A stretch of 64,000 nt of DNA from Hyperoplus lanceolatus (GCA_026929865.2 CM049404.1:4032001-4096000), one strand, 5' to 3'. Positions 25,271 through 36,679 are shown, counted from the first letter of the stretch. Numbers and translations: made by a program. The notes: generated from the sequence alone by a model not told the origin.

Positions 25271-26838
25271 AGCTTTATGTGTGTAATGTTAGAAAAGCCT
25301 CTGATACAACCTTTTAGATAATCATATGACACTGCAAAAACCCTAATTTAACAGATGCAGGTAGGTTAGTAGATCCTGAAGGCAAGCACTGACAGAACGA
25401 CTCCCTTCGCAGTGTCAAGTGAAATCAAACCCGCACTTCTGTCAAATCAGGGCCAGACAACATTGACTGGCCAATACCCCTGCTAATCGCTATTCAACAG
25501 CGGCTGGTCCCAGACCATACCGTGTATTGGTCTAACCCCGGCTGCGACATGAGCAACTCTTTGACTTCTGTCTGTTACCTTTTTTCGCAGCTTGCCATTC
25601 AGATCTGAAGCTCATCTGCATCCCCTCTTTCAGTAATTGGACCCCCTACGGTGCACCGTCGCTTTCCTGAGCGTAGCAACATCCCACCTGGGAGCAGCTG
25701 GGTATGGGAGAGACAGGGAAGGAAGAAATATTGATCATAATAAGCCAGGCAAAATGACCTCCGGATTTATATTTAGACCAGAGAGCCATATGACTGGGGA
25801 GAGAAAGCGGGACCATTTCCATGAATGAGGAATGAGCCGGGTCGTTTTCCCCTTTCGTCAATGGGCCCAACCACCATGTTGAAGAGTATGCAAAAGCTCT
25901 CCCCTGAGGCTTGGTTAATTATTCAAACTCCACTTCTCCATGTACACCCCCCTCCCATGTCCTCTATAAGGAAAACACCAGTGAGCGATTGAATTGTTTT
26001 GCCGATGGAACAATCTCCCAGCATCTTTAACTTCAGAAGCCACTCACCATAAATCAAAGCAAACGTCGCAGCTACCCGAATGATTAATGCAATTTAATAT
26101 CCTTATGTAAATGCCCGTTCCCCCTGGTGCACCACCCGGCATATGTGAAAGTGGCGTGTTGTGAGTACAGCGTGTTATAACAGTGGGATGAGCCACTGAT
26201 GTATTATGATTTATGTCAACAAGTATAGAGGTTTCCTCCGTGTCCTCGTTCAGTCTGGTCACATAGTGTTCCATTATACGTCTGTGTTCTAATTTCCTCT
26301 CTGATGAATTGGCTAAATGATTATGAGTCCTTTGTATTTAAATGGCATTTTGAAGATAAGCAGCTATTTAAGAATGTAAATTGGGTTTTTAGTGTGAGCA
26401 TTACATGGCAAACACACCATTAATCTGTCAATCTTTGCACAGGAGGAAGACGGTTTGAAACCCCTCTTTGAAATCCCATTTTAACGATTGCACGTCCTTA
26501 ACTCTGATTACCTTACTCACAAACAGAACACTCTCATAGAAAGTCATTACCTATTAAACGTGTACAGTTATAACAATCAAAACCTTGTTAAATCATAAAC
26601 ATATGTATGTACTTCTTCATTATGACAGTCCCCTTTCTGTAGTAACAAGGTTGGGAGAGAGCTATTTCTTCCTGGCATATGATGTGGGCGTTCACACGTT
26701 CCCCAGCTCTACAACTACACAGCTAATTCCTCCATACTGAAATAGGTTCAACAAGCCACACAGTGCTCTGATTACTGACATTAGACATTCCAACCATGGC
26801 ATATTAGACCTAAAATGGGGTTTCATTTCAGTAACCAT
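25271..26838. other. Unassigned, low-repeat interval
   Basis: No transposon termini. The stretches 25500-26280 and 26300-26450 are repeat-poor, with TAAT/ATTA-type motifs in the second. They could be conserved non-coding sequence. Confidence 0.35.
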
Positions 26839-27695
26839 GGGCCTCATTTATAAAGCTTGCGGCGCACAAACACCTTGCGTAGACGGGTAGAAATGCGCGG
26901 CAAAATGTGAGGTGCCAAACCTTGGTATTTATAAAAACATTCTTTGCAGAGAAGTGTGCGTATTTGCACGACAACTTTCAACTTTGCGTAGAGCTACCGC
27001 AAGGTTTTCCTGACTCGGGGAATCAGCCGTTTGCCATTTGGGGTCAACACCACGAAATAAAGCTCAGTCATCAGAAAAACACAGACAAATTACTTTGAAA
27101 TGCTTGGCACACAATATATTTAGTCAATAAAATGTATAAGCTTACCAAGGCCTATAGTTGCGAATATATGGCTACTGTAGTCTATGGCATGCAGTTGTGA
27201 TGTAGGTTGAATTACTCATCAGTTAGCCTACATGTTTTGGTTATAAATTTATAAATTGAATCTTATAGATTATCTATAATAATATCCTATACGTCGGGGG
27301 GTGTTTCCGTGAGTGGCCAGCGGGAGAACAAATTTTAAGTGGTGTGTAAAAATTAGTTATGTACAAAGTTAAGCCCAACAGATATTTAGTAAAACTGTAT
27401 ATTTCGTTAGATAAAATCATGTTATGAATTTAGCAAATTATTACACGCATCTTTTTCCCATAACAATTCACCCTGGAAGATTAAACTATAATCTGACGTT
27501 GTTGGAAATGTGTGGATCTCACGGGAGATAAACAATGCTCTTGAATAGACTATAGGCATTATTTCACTTGTCACACCATATTTTATATAGGCCTATATAT
27601 AGTACTGCAGGTACGCTAATACGTGATATTGCATACAGTACAAAGTTGGGCGAAACTGCTTTACAAAGACTCCAACGACTGTGCCAATCATGATA

Positions 27696-29270
27696 CAGTG
27701 TCGTGCGAAAGTTTGTGAACCCCTTGAGCCTTTTGGAATTTTATTTATTTTAACCATTATTAATACATTTTTTTCAATACCAGTATTTTTTATATGAAAT
27801 AACAGATGTTTGTTTATCAATTCAACATCTTTTTTTTCCAGAAATCAATTGTTAAAATAGATAAAACAAATTATTTGACAAATGTTGTATGTGCAAAAGT
27901 TTGTGAACCCTGAGCTGCATTGCTTAAATCGAGCAAGGTAAACACAATCAGGTGGGCCAAACTGATAGATGAAATAGACCAATGTAATGAGATATCTTTA
28001 GGGAAGAAAGTGGGCGCCACTAGATAAAACACGGATAAAACCAGGTCAGTTTAGGACCACCAAACTGAACCCATACAGGTCAGACATGCTAAAAGGGAAA
28101 AAAATCTCAGAAGATCTCAGGAATAGAGTTGTGATGTTGCACATTTGTCTGGGGACAGCTATAAATTAATTCAAAAAAAGTTTGAGCTCGATCGGCCCAC
28201 CGTGAGGCAAATCATCTACAAATGAAGAGCTTTACAAGTGGACTTCCTTCAAAAATATCTTCAAGCACCACAAGAAAAGTATTTTTTTAGTTAAAAGCCA
28301 ACCCACACATTACATCTAGTGATTTGCAGACCTCTCTTGCAGCATCTGGGACAGATGTGCATGGTTCCACAATAAGAAGAAAACTCAGTCAACATGGCTT
28401 TCAAGGGAGGGTTGCTGAAGAAGCTTCTGCTCTCAAAAAAGAACAAAACTGCTTGTCACAGCTTTGCCAGAGAGCACCTGGAGATACCTGAAGTCTTATT
28501 CTGTGGACAGATTAGTCCAAAATTGATCTGTTTGGTCATAACCAAAACCGCCATGTTTGGGCAAAAACGCATCTCTGCCTACCACCAACAAAACCTTCTC
28601 CCAAGTGAAGAATGGTGATGGCAAATGGTCTGCAAATCTCCAGATGTAATGTTTGGGTTGGCTTTTACCTGAAAAATCCCTTTTCTTGTGGTGCTTGAAT
28701 TGAATTTTTGAAGGAAGTCCACTTCTAGGCAGATGTTAAGTCACTCTTAAAGCTCTCCATTTGTAGATGATTTGCCTCACGGTGGACCGATGGATCTCAA
28801 ACTTTTTTATACGAATGTATAGCTGTCCCCAGACAAAACTCTATTCCTGAGATCCTCTGAGATTGTTTCCCCTTTTAGCATGTCTGACCTGTATGGGTTC
28901 AGTTTGGTGAGCCTAAACTGACCTGGTTTTATCTTTGTTTTATCTAGTGGCGCCCAATTTCTTCCCTAAAGATCTCTCACTACATTGGTCTATTTCATCA
29001 ATCAGTTTGGCCCACCTGATTGTGTTTACCTTGCTCGATTTAAGCAATGCAGCTTAGGGTTCACAAAGTTTTGCACATACAACATTTGTCAAATAATTTG
29101 TTTTATCTATTTTAACAATTGATTTCTGGAAAAAAAAAATGTTGAATTGATAAACAAACATCTGTTATTTCATATAAAACATACTGGTATTGAATTTTTT
29201 TATTAATAATGGTTAAAACAAATAAAATTCCAAAAGGCTCAAGGGGTTCACAAACTTTCGCACGACACTG
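27696..29270. mobile_element. Tc1-derived foldback element with ~640-bp arms
   Basis: Ends CAGTGTCGTGCGAAAGTTTG and its complement, flanked by TA (27694-27695, 29271-29272). The inverted repeat does not stop at the terminal repeat. It runs from 27696 to about 28332 and from about 28627 to 29270 with scattered differences, leaving a loop of about 295 bp. An ordinary Tc1 element has short termini around one transposase gene. Here the second half has been replaced by an inverted copy of the first, so only the middle of the transposase stays single-copy. Confidence 0.85.
28340..28618 (+). pseudogene. Tc1-like transposase core fragment
   Basis: The single-copy loop of the foldback encodes SVNMAFKGG..LLSKKNKTA..FAREHLE, the segment that precedes the DDE core in Tc1 transposases. 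In another frame it reads WTD-stop-SKIDLFGHNQNRHVW, the first catalytic aspartate with the following glutamate changed to a stop codon. The region with the second and third acidic residues is missing, having been replaced by the inverted arm. The N-terminal binding domain survives only as eroded sequence in the left arm. Confidence 0.8.
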
Positions 29271-29768
29271 TATGTGATGAACGTGCACGCGCGTTTGTGT
29301 GCCAGTTACAGAGGCGCATAGCACAGGCTTTCTTTCTTCCTTCCCAGTCACTTTCTTTGTGGCCGGTTGCCACCCTTTTTTCCTCATGTCAGTCAAAATT
29401 CCGTGCTTATTAAGAGTGTCACCATATTCAGGAGCTATTTAGCATTCGCCATTTATGGAAGATTGTGGTATGCAATTGGGAGGTGAAGTGGGAGGACACG
29501 GGGTGGAGATCGTCAGCGCACAATTCACCATAGGTGGGTATTTATAAAGGGAATATTGCGTGCCGGTGTGCGCCGCACAGTTTTATAAATCAGATGTTTT
29601 GGTAACAACTTACAATAAGGTACACAAACAAGAGTAGTTACTCTTCCAAAAAGAGTAGTTACTGTTTTAGAAAGAGTTACCCATTTTTTTTTGCGCAGCA
29701 CATTTTTGGCTTTGTGCAGACGCAATGTTTTAGGATGGTTTCTACGCACACCGTTATAAATGAGGCCC

Positions 29769-30265
29769 CTGGATGTTACAAGCTGAGTTCCAAACAGTTC
29801 ACCATCAGGAAATCTAGACTAGACTGTAATGCAATGTCACATTAATCAATTTATTTATCTCTTTCATATCATAGGCATTCAACAGATTTCAATATATGCC
29901 GCTAGATTAAAGATTTCTCTCAATTGAATCTAGCCACTCATAATGTGCGAGGTTATGTTGCTAGTATCTGCGAATGTCCATTGTATTTTATTAGATTAAA
30001 TTAAAGGTACATTCATTCATTTATTGATTTGGCCACTTTGGGACAGCGGAATCAGCTGTGAACACAATGTTAATGTTATAAATGTTTTGTGAGGATAATT
30101 TCGATTATTTTTTTCGTTCATGTTCCCTATGGGAGCTGTGCATATGAGCAACACCTTTCACTGAAGTAATACGATCTATTGTCAACATAAAGATATTGAT
30201 TAGTGCAGCCTTAAATAAAGTATGATTAACATTTATGTTTATGGTTGGGTTGAGTTAAATCACTT
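29769..30265. other. Intergenic, nothing recognised
   Basis: AT-rich sequence between two composite elements. No motif or boundary seen. Confidence 0.4.
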
Positions 30266-30362
30266 GATCCTTCCCAATGTCTGTTTTGATGGTTTTTATC
30301 GTGTTTTATCACACTTATGGATCTGAGATGATGCTAGATAACTCACTGCTTGAAGACCGCAG

Positions 30363-31120
30363 TGTGGTGATCACAGCTGGCTGCTGTGCGTTCCTCCTCC
30401 TTCTGCAACCCCCACTTCTCCTGTCTGTCTCACACCTGGGTTGCGTTCCGAATCGCATACTCTTTCTTTTTTCTATTCTACATACTACATCCGACGATAA
30501 AAAATAATCTAGTTAGGATGCAGTAGGCATACTATTGGGACATACTTTACTCTCTTATTTCATCATAACATTGCGTCTTGATCTTGCCTCTTGCTTTTAT
30601 ATCTGTCGCATCCCCGTTAGTTTTCATATGGAGTCTTCGTCGATGTGACGTCACTTCACGTGCGCATTGGATTGTGGGTCAGAATCGCCCAAATAGGATG
30701 CAGTTTTCAACACTAACAATCTTGGCCGCATGAAGTAGGACATCCGGGTACTTCCAACCATCCTAAATCTGGCCACAAGAATCGGGACATCCTAAATCTT
30801 TTTTCTACATACTATATAGTAGAAAGTATGCGATTCGGAACGCAACCCTGGTCTGTATCACCAATCAACTCACATACTTCTACACCTGGTTTCCTTGCAG
30901 TCGGTGCCAGAGTGTTCTTCACACTACCCACGGTATTTATACGTGCCTGGCTACTAGTATATGTTTTCTCTCGTTGCTCTCTCACTTCTTGTTTTGCTAC
31001 TTTTACTTACCTTGTTTTTCTTTGTTTGCCTACAGCCCCCCCCCCCCCGATCACACCACCCAGCCTGCCTGCAACTGGTCTTTGTCTGCTCTTGGGTCCT
31101 ACCAGCGTTTAACCGTAACA
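30363..31120 (+). mobile_element. Probable solo LTR, split by MITE B1
   Basis: Begins TGTGGTGATCACAGCTGG and ends ACCGTAACA (TG...CA). CGCAG and CGCAA border it, 4 of 5 bases alike. A TATA-like TATTTATACG and a pyrimidine-rich downstream half resemble fish Gypsy LTRs. The end sequence is close to the AACA terminus of the LTR at 12685-13854. About 350 bp without the MITE. No poly(A) signal stands out, hence the modest confidence. Confidence 0.4.
30439..30847. mobile_element. Family B MITE, copy 1
   Basis: Perfect ends GGTTGCGTTCCGAATCGCAT and complement, flanked by CTG (30436-30438, 30848-30850). The rebuilt target ACACCTGGTCT matches the core of the preferred site I recall for zebrafish Harbinger3 elements. 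Carries an intact CRE TGACGTCA (30646-30653) and E-box CACGTG (30657-30662). No coding content. Confidence 0.85.
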
Positions 31121-31123
31121 CGC

Positions 31124-31241
31124 AAAGAGAAATATAGGGTTAAAAAAAAACTTACTTTGTAAATATTACTGTGATGTCTTTTACTGTGACATCACAGTAA
31201 TATTTACAAAGTACGTTTTTATTAACCCTATATTTCTCTTT
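31124..31241. repeat. Hairpin: ~54-bp arms, 9-bp loop
   Basis: 31124-31178 (AAAGAGAAATATAGGGTTAA...GTGATGTC) is the near-exact complement of 31188-31241, around the loop TTTTACTGT. A third copy of the GAGAAATATAGGGTTAAAAA block follows in direct orientation at about 31259-31280. Such a cruciform-capable structure fits a foldback repair product or the body of a small MITE. Confidence 0.85.
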
Positions 31242-31432
31242 CTGTGATGTCACGAGAAGGAGAAATATAGGGTTAAAAAAACACTCTTTCTGCCTTTTCT
31301 CAGGCTAGGATGAACCGATTTTAATTATTTTTGCACATTTATACTACATAGGATCTCAGAATTCAATACACCTTCATATTCAAACCAGTGAAGTAGGCCT
31401 TTAACTGACCATTCCGCTTACTGAACCTTTAA

Positions 31433-32786
31433 CTTAGCACATTTGGCTGAACGTTTGAAACTCCAGTGTCACAGTTCTGACCCTTCTTATTCCCAAACAT
31501 CTAAACTGATGTTATCCACACTTGCAAACCCATTGCCAGTGAATGTAAATCTCTTCACTCCAAATGTATTTGACAGAAGAAATTAGTCTTATATAATATA
31601 TTTTTTTTGGGAGGCAGGGTTGCAAGGCTTTTCATATTATATTGCTTTTTTGTCCTGGAAAAACTCTTGTTTATTGGACCAGACATTTGAATGCATAGGC
31701 TGAAAAACAATCAGCGTCTCCTCTAAAAATGCGCCCGTCTTCTTCATTCTTCACTGCAGAGATAAGGAGCCAGTATTGTTTTGGTGACGTGACAGCCTCC
31801 TACTGGGTGTCAGTAAATCAAAACCCCAAGCTATACAGTCACCTCCTGATTATTTTAACTTTATCTCCTGTGTGTTGGTGTCTGTTAACGGAAAGCATTA
31901 CCATTTCAAATGGCTTGTGTTTTGTTGCCCGTTTGTCAATTTGCCTCCACTTGCAATTTTTGCTCACGCAATCACCGCCAGAAGTGATTAGTCATGAATA
32001 ATGCATATTTACGCAGCAGATATATTTTGTCCTCATCTCCCTTTACTTATCCCTGATACTCAGCCTCCATCCACCGTCGGCAATTCTGCATTTGTGTTAA
32101 ATAATTCAAACAGAGCAATAATCAAATGGAATGGATCCCGCAGTCTGTGTATTCACCCCGCATTAACTGCTGTCCTGTTTTCTCACTGTAAATGATATGT
32201 GAGAGGCAACCTTCTAGCAGTTTCTCTGTAGCACAGCCGCTAGGAAGCTAGTTAGGTCAATGAGAGCGGAGAGCCATGGAATAAACCCATTCCCACTGGC
32301 AAGCCCTGTCATGGACATGCAAGAAAGGTTTATTTTCTTTTTCTTGTTATCAGTGCAAATATACTGACCACCCTGGCGGTGGTCGGGGCATTGGACTCCC
32401 CCCAGTCTTAGATTTAGATTTATTTTTATTATTTAATTTTTTATGTCTTTCTCAAAATCCATATGCATATATTAAATTAATAGCATTAATTCATGCAGTC
32501 TCAGACACAGTGGCCCCCCCCCCCACACACACACACACACATACTAGATTGAACTATTCCATGATCGTAATGTGTTGTGAAAAAGTTAACTTAACGCCAA
32601 CAGAATAATGAAGAGAAACATGAAAAAAATCTAAAATACGGTAGGTATGATCACTAAGAATGGGAGAAAGGGGCCCCATGCTTGTGTTTGTCGTATCGCC
32701 CAAAAATACTTCAGAAAAGTGCCATCTTAGGCCATCTCAAGCTGTCAAGATCAACACACTGAACAGCCTGCTTCTAAGTTCAGGGC
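31433..32786. other. Unassigned, low-repeat interval
   Basis: 31725-32210 is free of recognisable repeats and has clustered homeodomain/POU-like motifs (TGAATAATGCATAT, GATTAGTCATGAAT). It is the most enhancer-like stretch by eye. A C12/CA tract lies at about 32516-32541. No gene recognised. Confidence 0.35.
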
Positions 32787-32871
32787 AAAGTGTGTGTCTC
32801 TGGCCAACAACTTCTAAAGCTTCTTTTCTAGAAAAGAAGTTTAGAAGTTGTTGGCCAGAGACACACACTTT
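32787..32871. repeat. 85-bp near-perfect palindrome
   Basis: Left arm 32787-32828 and right arm 32831-32871 are complementary, apart from one single-base gap, around the centre TCTAGA. Each arm contains GTGTGTGTCTCTGGCCAACA or its complement. The right arm runs straight into the body of a B MITE that has lost its left end. Confidence 0.9.
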
Positions 32872-33190
32872 CTAGTTAGGATGCAGTATGCTACAATTGG
32901 GACATACTTTTACTTATTTATTACATCATAACATTGTGCCTTGATCTTGCCTCTTGCTCTTATATCCGTCGCATCCCCGTTTGTTTTCATATGGAGGCTC
33001 CTTTGATGTAACTTCACTTCACGTGCGCACTGGATTATGGGTCAGAATCGCCCAAATAGGATGCTGTTTTCAACACTAAAAATACTTTGGTACTTCTAAC
33101 CATCCTAAATCTGGCCACAAGAATTGGGACATCCTAAATCTTTTTTCTACCATACTAAATAGTAGAAAGTATGCAATTCGGAATGCAGGG
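32872..33190. mobile_element. Family B MITE, copy 2 (left end lost)
   Basis: Starts inside the element at TCTAGTTAGGATGCAGTATG and continues colinear with copies 1 and 3 to the terminus GGAATGCAGGG. The first ~80 bp are missing and replaced by the palindrome. The E-box CACGTG is kept and the CRE is mutated (TAACTTCA). Confidence 0.8.
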
Positions 33191-33590
33191 ACGGTTTCTC
33201 TCATAGTTAATCTCCAGAGGCCACAACAATCAGTATTCACTGTAGACATATGGCTCGTAGAATTATGAAACTCAATACGAAACCAATGAGCCATGGAAAG
33301 GAGACAAATTATTAAGGATGCCAGTTCTGTATCGACTGCGGTAACCATTAAAGAGATTGTGTCAACCCCTCTGCCCATTGCTGGGAATATGAAAGCTGAA
33401 ATATTGTGCTACATTCAGCTGCATGGCGGATGATTGCTCACTGATCAATATTTCCATCTGTGTGCGATATTACACATTATATTTTTCAGCGGTAATGTCA
33501 CAGCTCAAGCCTCAACTAAATGGCTTCCCTGCGATTCACCAAAATGCGCCCCACAATCCTTTGATTGTCTGCCTTCGTGCATCCCGTGAA
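33191..33590. other. Unassigned, low-repeat interval
   Basis: Balanced composition, no repeat similarity seen within the window. A candidate for conserved non-coding sequence. Frames on both strands lack motifs. Confidence 0.35.
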
Positions 33591-33594
33591 TTAA

Positions 33595-33931
33595 AGGTGG
33601 AGTCAGTGATTCTCGCGAACGCTTGTTGTCAAAATCACTTTTTTGACAAAATCAGGGAATATCTCCTCACAATCTGCCACCTGTCCGTACTGTGTTAATA
33701 CACATCCTAGGGTCTGTAAACCGGCAAGTTGCCAGCTTCGGTGGGCCCACTTTTTTTACATACCCTTTATTAACTTACAAGTTTGCATATCCAAGTCCGT
33801 ACATAAACACCAGATGTTTTCCGCCAGTGCACACAGTAGGTACAGGTAGTGGATCGTGTGGAGATATTCACTCATTTAAAAAATATTAAATATTTTGACA
33901 ACAAGCTCTGTCCAGAATCGCTGACTGCACT
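33595..33931. mobile_element. TTAA MITE (AGGTGGAGTCAGTGATTCT ends), copy 1
   Basis: TTAA at 33591-33594 precedes AGGTGGAGTCAGTGATTC. The other end reads AGAATCGCTGACTGCACTT followed by a mutated TTGA. Subterminal CTTGTTGTCAAAA and TTTTGACAACAAG are also inverted. The same layout occurs at 46731-47026. Confidence 0.75.
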
Positions 33932-33935
33932 TTGA

Positions 33936-35160
33936 AATATCCTTTTCTCTTTATTGTGACATCATGGTAAACATTTTAGCGAAAGGGAAAAACTGCATAA
34001 TGGCTATTTTCTGATGCAAGCTTTTTAAAAATAACAACCAGGATCGCTCGATAAGGTAGATATACATTCCCTGGTACTATGTGTCTTACAAGTTGACTGC
34101 AAAGTAATTACATCTCAGGAGGATCCAGGGGAGAGGGATAGTTTTCACAAAGAGCTTCGTGCTCTGCAGGCAGCGCTACGCTCTCCTCCCCTCTCCATAC
34201 CAAATAAGAATGCTAATATTTCACCATCTTTCTGTGCGGCTTCCTTCCATCCCTTCTTCATTACGTTGTCCTTCTAGCACTTACATTACATTTTTTCATT
34301 TACATGCATGGCTAAGGACGACCAACCTTGTTTTTTTTTAGGGGGGGGGGGGGGGGGGGGGTTTAAGTCGAAGGAATCCTTGGATGGATTTTCTGAGCTA
34401 CCCCGAGGCTTAAGACATAAAAGATTTCTATTAGAGTCGAGCCATCAGCTACTTTAAGGCTTTTATGTTAAGGCCTGGAAGATAGCCATGAACTCAAAGG
34501 GACCACTTGTAGCTCCAAAGTGTACACAAAGCTTCTTCATGGTTTCTTTTGTGCATTACACTTTTTTATTCTAAAGGAAGTGTACATTTGACTAGGGTAA
34601 AAGGTATGTTGTTGTATGAGGGGCCGACGGTAATGAGGCCTGAGGCAGGGTCAAGTTTGCGACACAGCACATAGAAAGTAATCCAAAATAAAAGCATGTA
34701 GGGGGTCCAAAGCAACACAACAAAGCAAATGTGTGCAACAAAGACTAATAGATCTTGTAAATTGACATTTGCCACTGCTACAGTCCCCTCACAAAACAAT
34801 ATTATCTTTTGATATTGTTATTATTGGTCATTTTAGCAGGGTTTGGGAGATTGGCTGCTATACTACATTCAGGGTCCATTTTTATCCGGTTGACAGAGGC
34901 AAACATCTTGTAAAACATCTGAAAAAAGACAGACTTAGTTACCATGTTAGACTTACTTTGCTACCACATTTAGCCTGTGTAAAGTTATGGATGTCACTTG
35001 GGCCTGTAGTCCAGTGTAGAGTCACAACAGCTGAACTTAGATGGATCATTTATTGTAAAGGCGTTCTTATGGTGATTTCCAAACAACCTAATTTTTGTTG
35101 ACTAAGTGCAATTAGGCAGCGTTTTCCAGGTGTCTAGGGGTTAGAAAAGTCACAGGATTT
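33936..35160. other. Intergenic with G21 tract
   Basis: No gene or element ends recognised other than the homopolymer at 34341-34361. Confidence 0.4.
34341..34361. repeat. G21 homopolymer
   Basis: Twenty-one consecutive G preceded by T9. It may form a G-quadruplex, and it is also a likely sequencing or assembly error point. Confidence 0.9.
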
Positions 35161-35163
35161 TTC

Positions 35164-35330
35164 TTTTCAAAATATTATATTTTGGGCATTTTTGCTTTAT
35201 TAGACAGATTGTAGAAACAAAGTTGAAATGGGGCAAAAAGGAGAGGACATGCAGAGAACTGACCCGGGAGGGATTCGAACCCAGGTCTGCTGCAGGGCCT
35301 TGGCCTGGGGGAGGGCGGGAGGGGGGACAG
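35164..35330 (-). mobile_element. tRNA-derived SINE, 5'-truncated
   Basis: Minus-strand copy of the family at 3911-4102. It has the B-box complement GGGATTCGAACCC, the core complement GACATGCAGAGAAC and a T/A-rich tail. The A-box end is missing and there is no clear target duplication. Confidence 0.75.
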
Positions 35331-35937
35331 TCGGCAGGGATGAGTTTTGTCAGCCCAGGTGATTTGCTGTGTGATGTACTGCTTTTGGTAATGTTTGATT
35401 TGTGTGTGCCTAAGGATCACTGCCCCTCTTGTGTCTTGTCATGATTGATTGTTTAACTAATGTTACCCGACCTGCGCTCTCTCCCCCCCCCGCCACTGTT
35501 TACAGGTCAGAGAGGTTACATCTTTAGAGTGTTTAGAGACAGAATTTTTCCTAAGAAAAAGAGTGCACATTCTTTATACTCCCGTGTGTGTCGGAGCGGA
35601 ACGTTCACTTCAACAGCATGAATTGGCAGTCATTGAGGGGAAAAATCAAACACTTAAATTGTTTTCATTCATTGTGAAGGCCTCTCTTGCCCCCCTCCCC
35701 CTCCCATCACTGTGGTCATTATCACTGACTTTGAAATGGTGATTAGGTCTTGTGTAAATGAATATAATACAGTGGTGATTTATATGTCACGAACACGCTC
35801 ATTACGTTCAGGGCCGGGGCCATGTATTGATGACATTTATTCAACATGACAATGGCATTGATGAAGGCACGCTTGAATGCTAATTTGAACTTGATGCATG
35901 TTTTCTTAGTAATGTCTGTGAGACGGCAGTATGAACA

Positions 35938-35976
<39 letters not shown>

Positions 35977-36679
35977 TAGGGCATGGGGGAGGCTGTAAAC
36001 AACACACTGTTATTGGGAGCTGAAATTATGTTGAAAAAAATTATCCTAATTTGAATCCATGGCAGTTATTATCAGTAACAAATAAGATGAGATACATGGT
36101 GATATCTGCACTGACAGTTTAACCGGCTATTGTGATAACAATAGATACTGTATATTCCCTTAAAATCAAATCCAGGTCCAGGTCTGAGATAAGGGACAAT
36201 TGTCTTGGGACCATAGTCATTTTTGTATATCATATCATTAAGTATTTCAATTGACTGTATGAATCTACCGAACAAAGGAGCAAACCTGACCATTACAATT
36301 CATATTTACCCATAGATTCCAACTACGTAGCTCATGTGAAAGAAACATTATGCCACTTAGGTAATGTTTTTCTATCAACTTAATGTGATGCTCTTCACCT
36401 GACCACATGCGATATTGCTGACACCTTTAACAGGGGTATATCTCAGTTCACTGCTTCAGCCAATGACTTGAGAGCTTACTTTTAACCCATTTGAATGGAT
36501 CTTTCTCCACAGTGAATCTGCTGAATCGATAGCAGAACCTGTTCCCCTGGTACATTTCACTCTTGTTTAATGTTCACAAATGCATGTACTTTTCACCAGA
36601 TACCCGTCTTTCACCTTAAAAGCCCAGGTAAATCTTTTCTAAGACTATCATGCTGATTACCTTGACAGCCTACACTTTG
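35331..36679. other. Unassigned interval with (TG)16
   Basis: A TG microsatellite lies at 35941-35972. The stretch 35700-35930 is repeat-poor and enhancer-like by composition only. No gene recognised. Confidence 0.4.

Larger units (their letters stand above)
26839..29768. mobile_element. GGGCCTCATTTATAAA-ended transposon (family F)
   Basis: Inverted ends GGGCCTCATTTATAAAG and TTATAAATGAGGCCC. Further inside, TATTTATAAA and TTGCGT/ACGCAA motifs recur in both arms (26880-27010, 29530-29760). The first bases resemble the CAG-flanked element at 44782. The flanks (CAT, CTG) are not an exact duplication, so Harbinger membership is likely but unproven. About 1.35 kb is left after removing the nested Tc1-derived foldback (27696-29270). 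No transposase found. Confidence 0.65.
30266..31432. mobile_element. Disrupted copy of TTAA element family L
   Basis: 30266-30362 matches 46517-46615 almost base for base (CCCAATGTCTGTTTTGATGG..., GCTTGAAGACCGCAGTG). 31402-31428 matches the right terminus of that element (TGACCATTC-GCTTACTGAACCT) and is followed by TTAA (31429-31432). Sequence between is replaced by a probable solo LTR, a B MITE and a hairpin. The left terminus is not visible. Confidence 0.5.
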
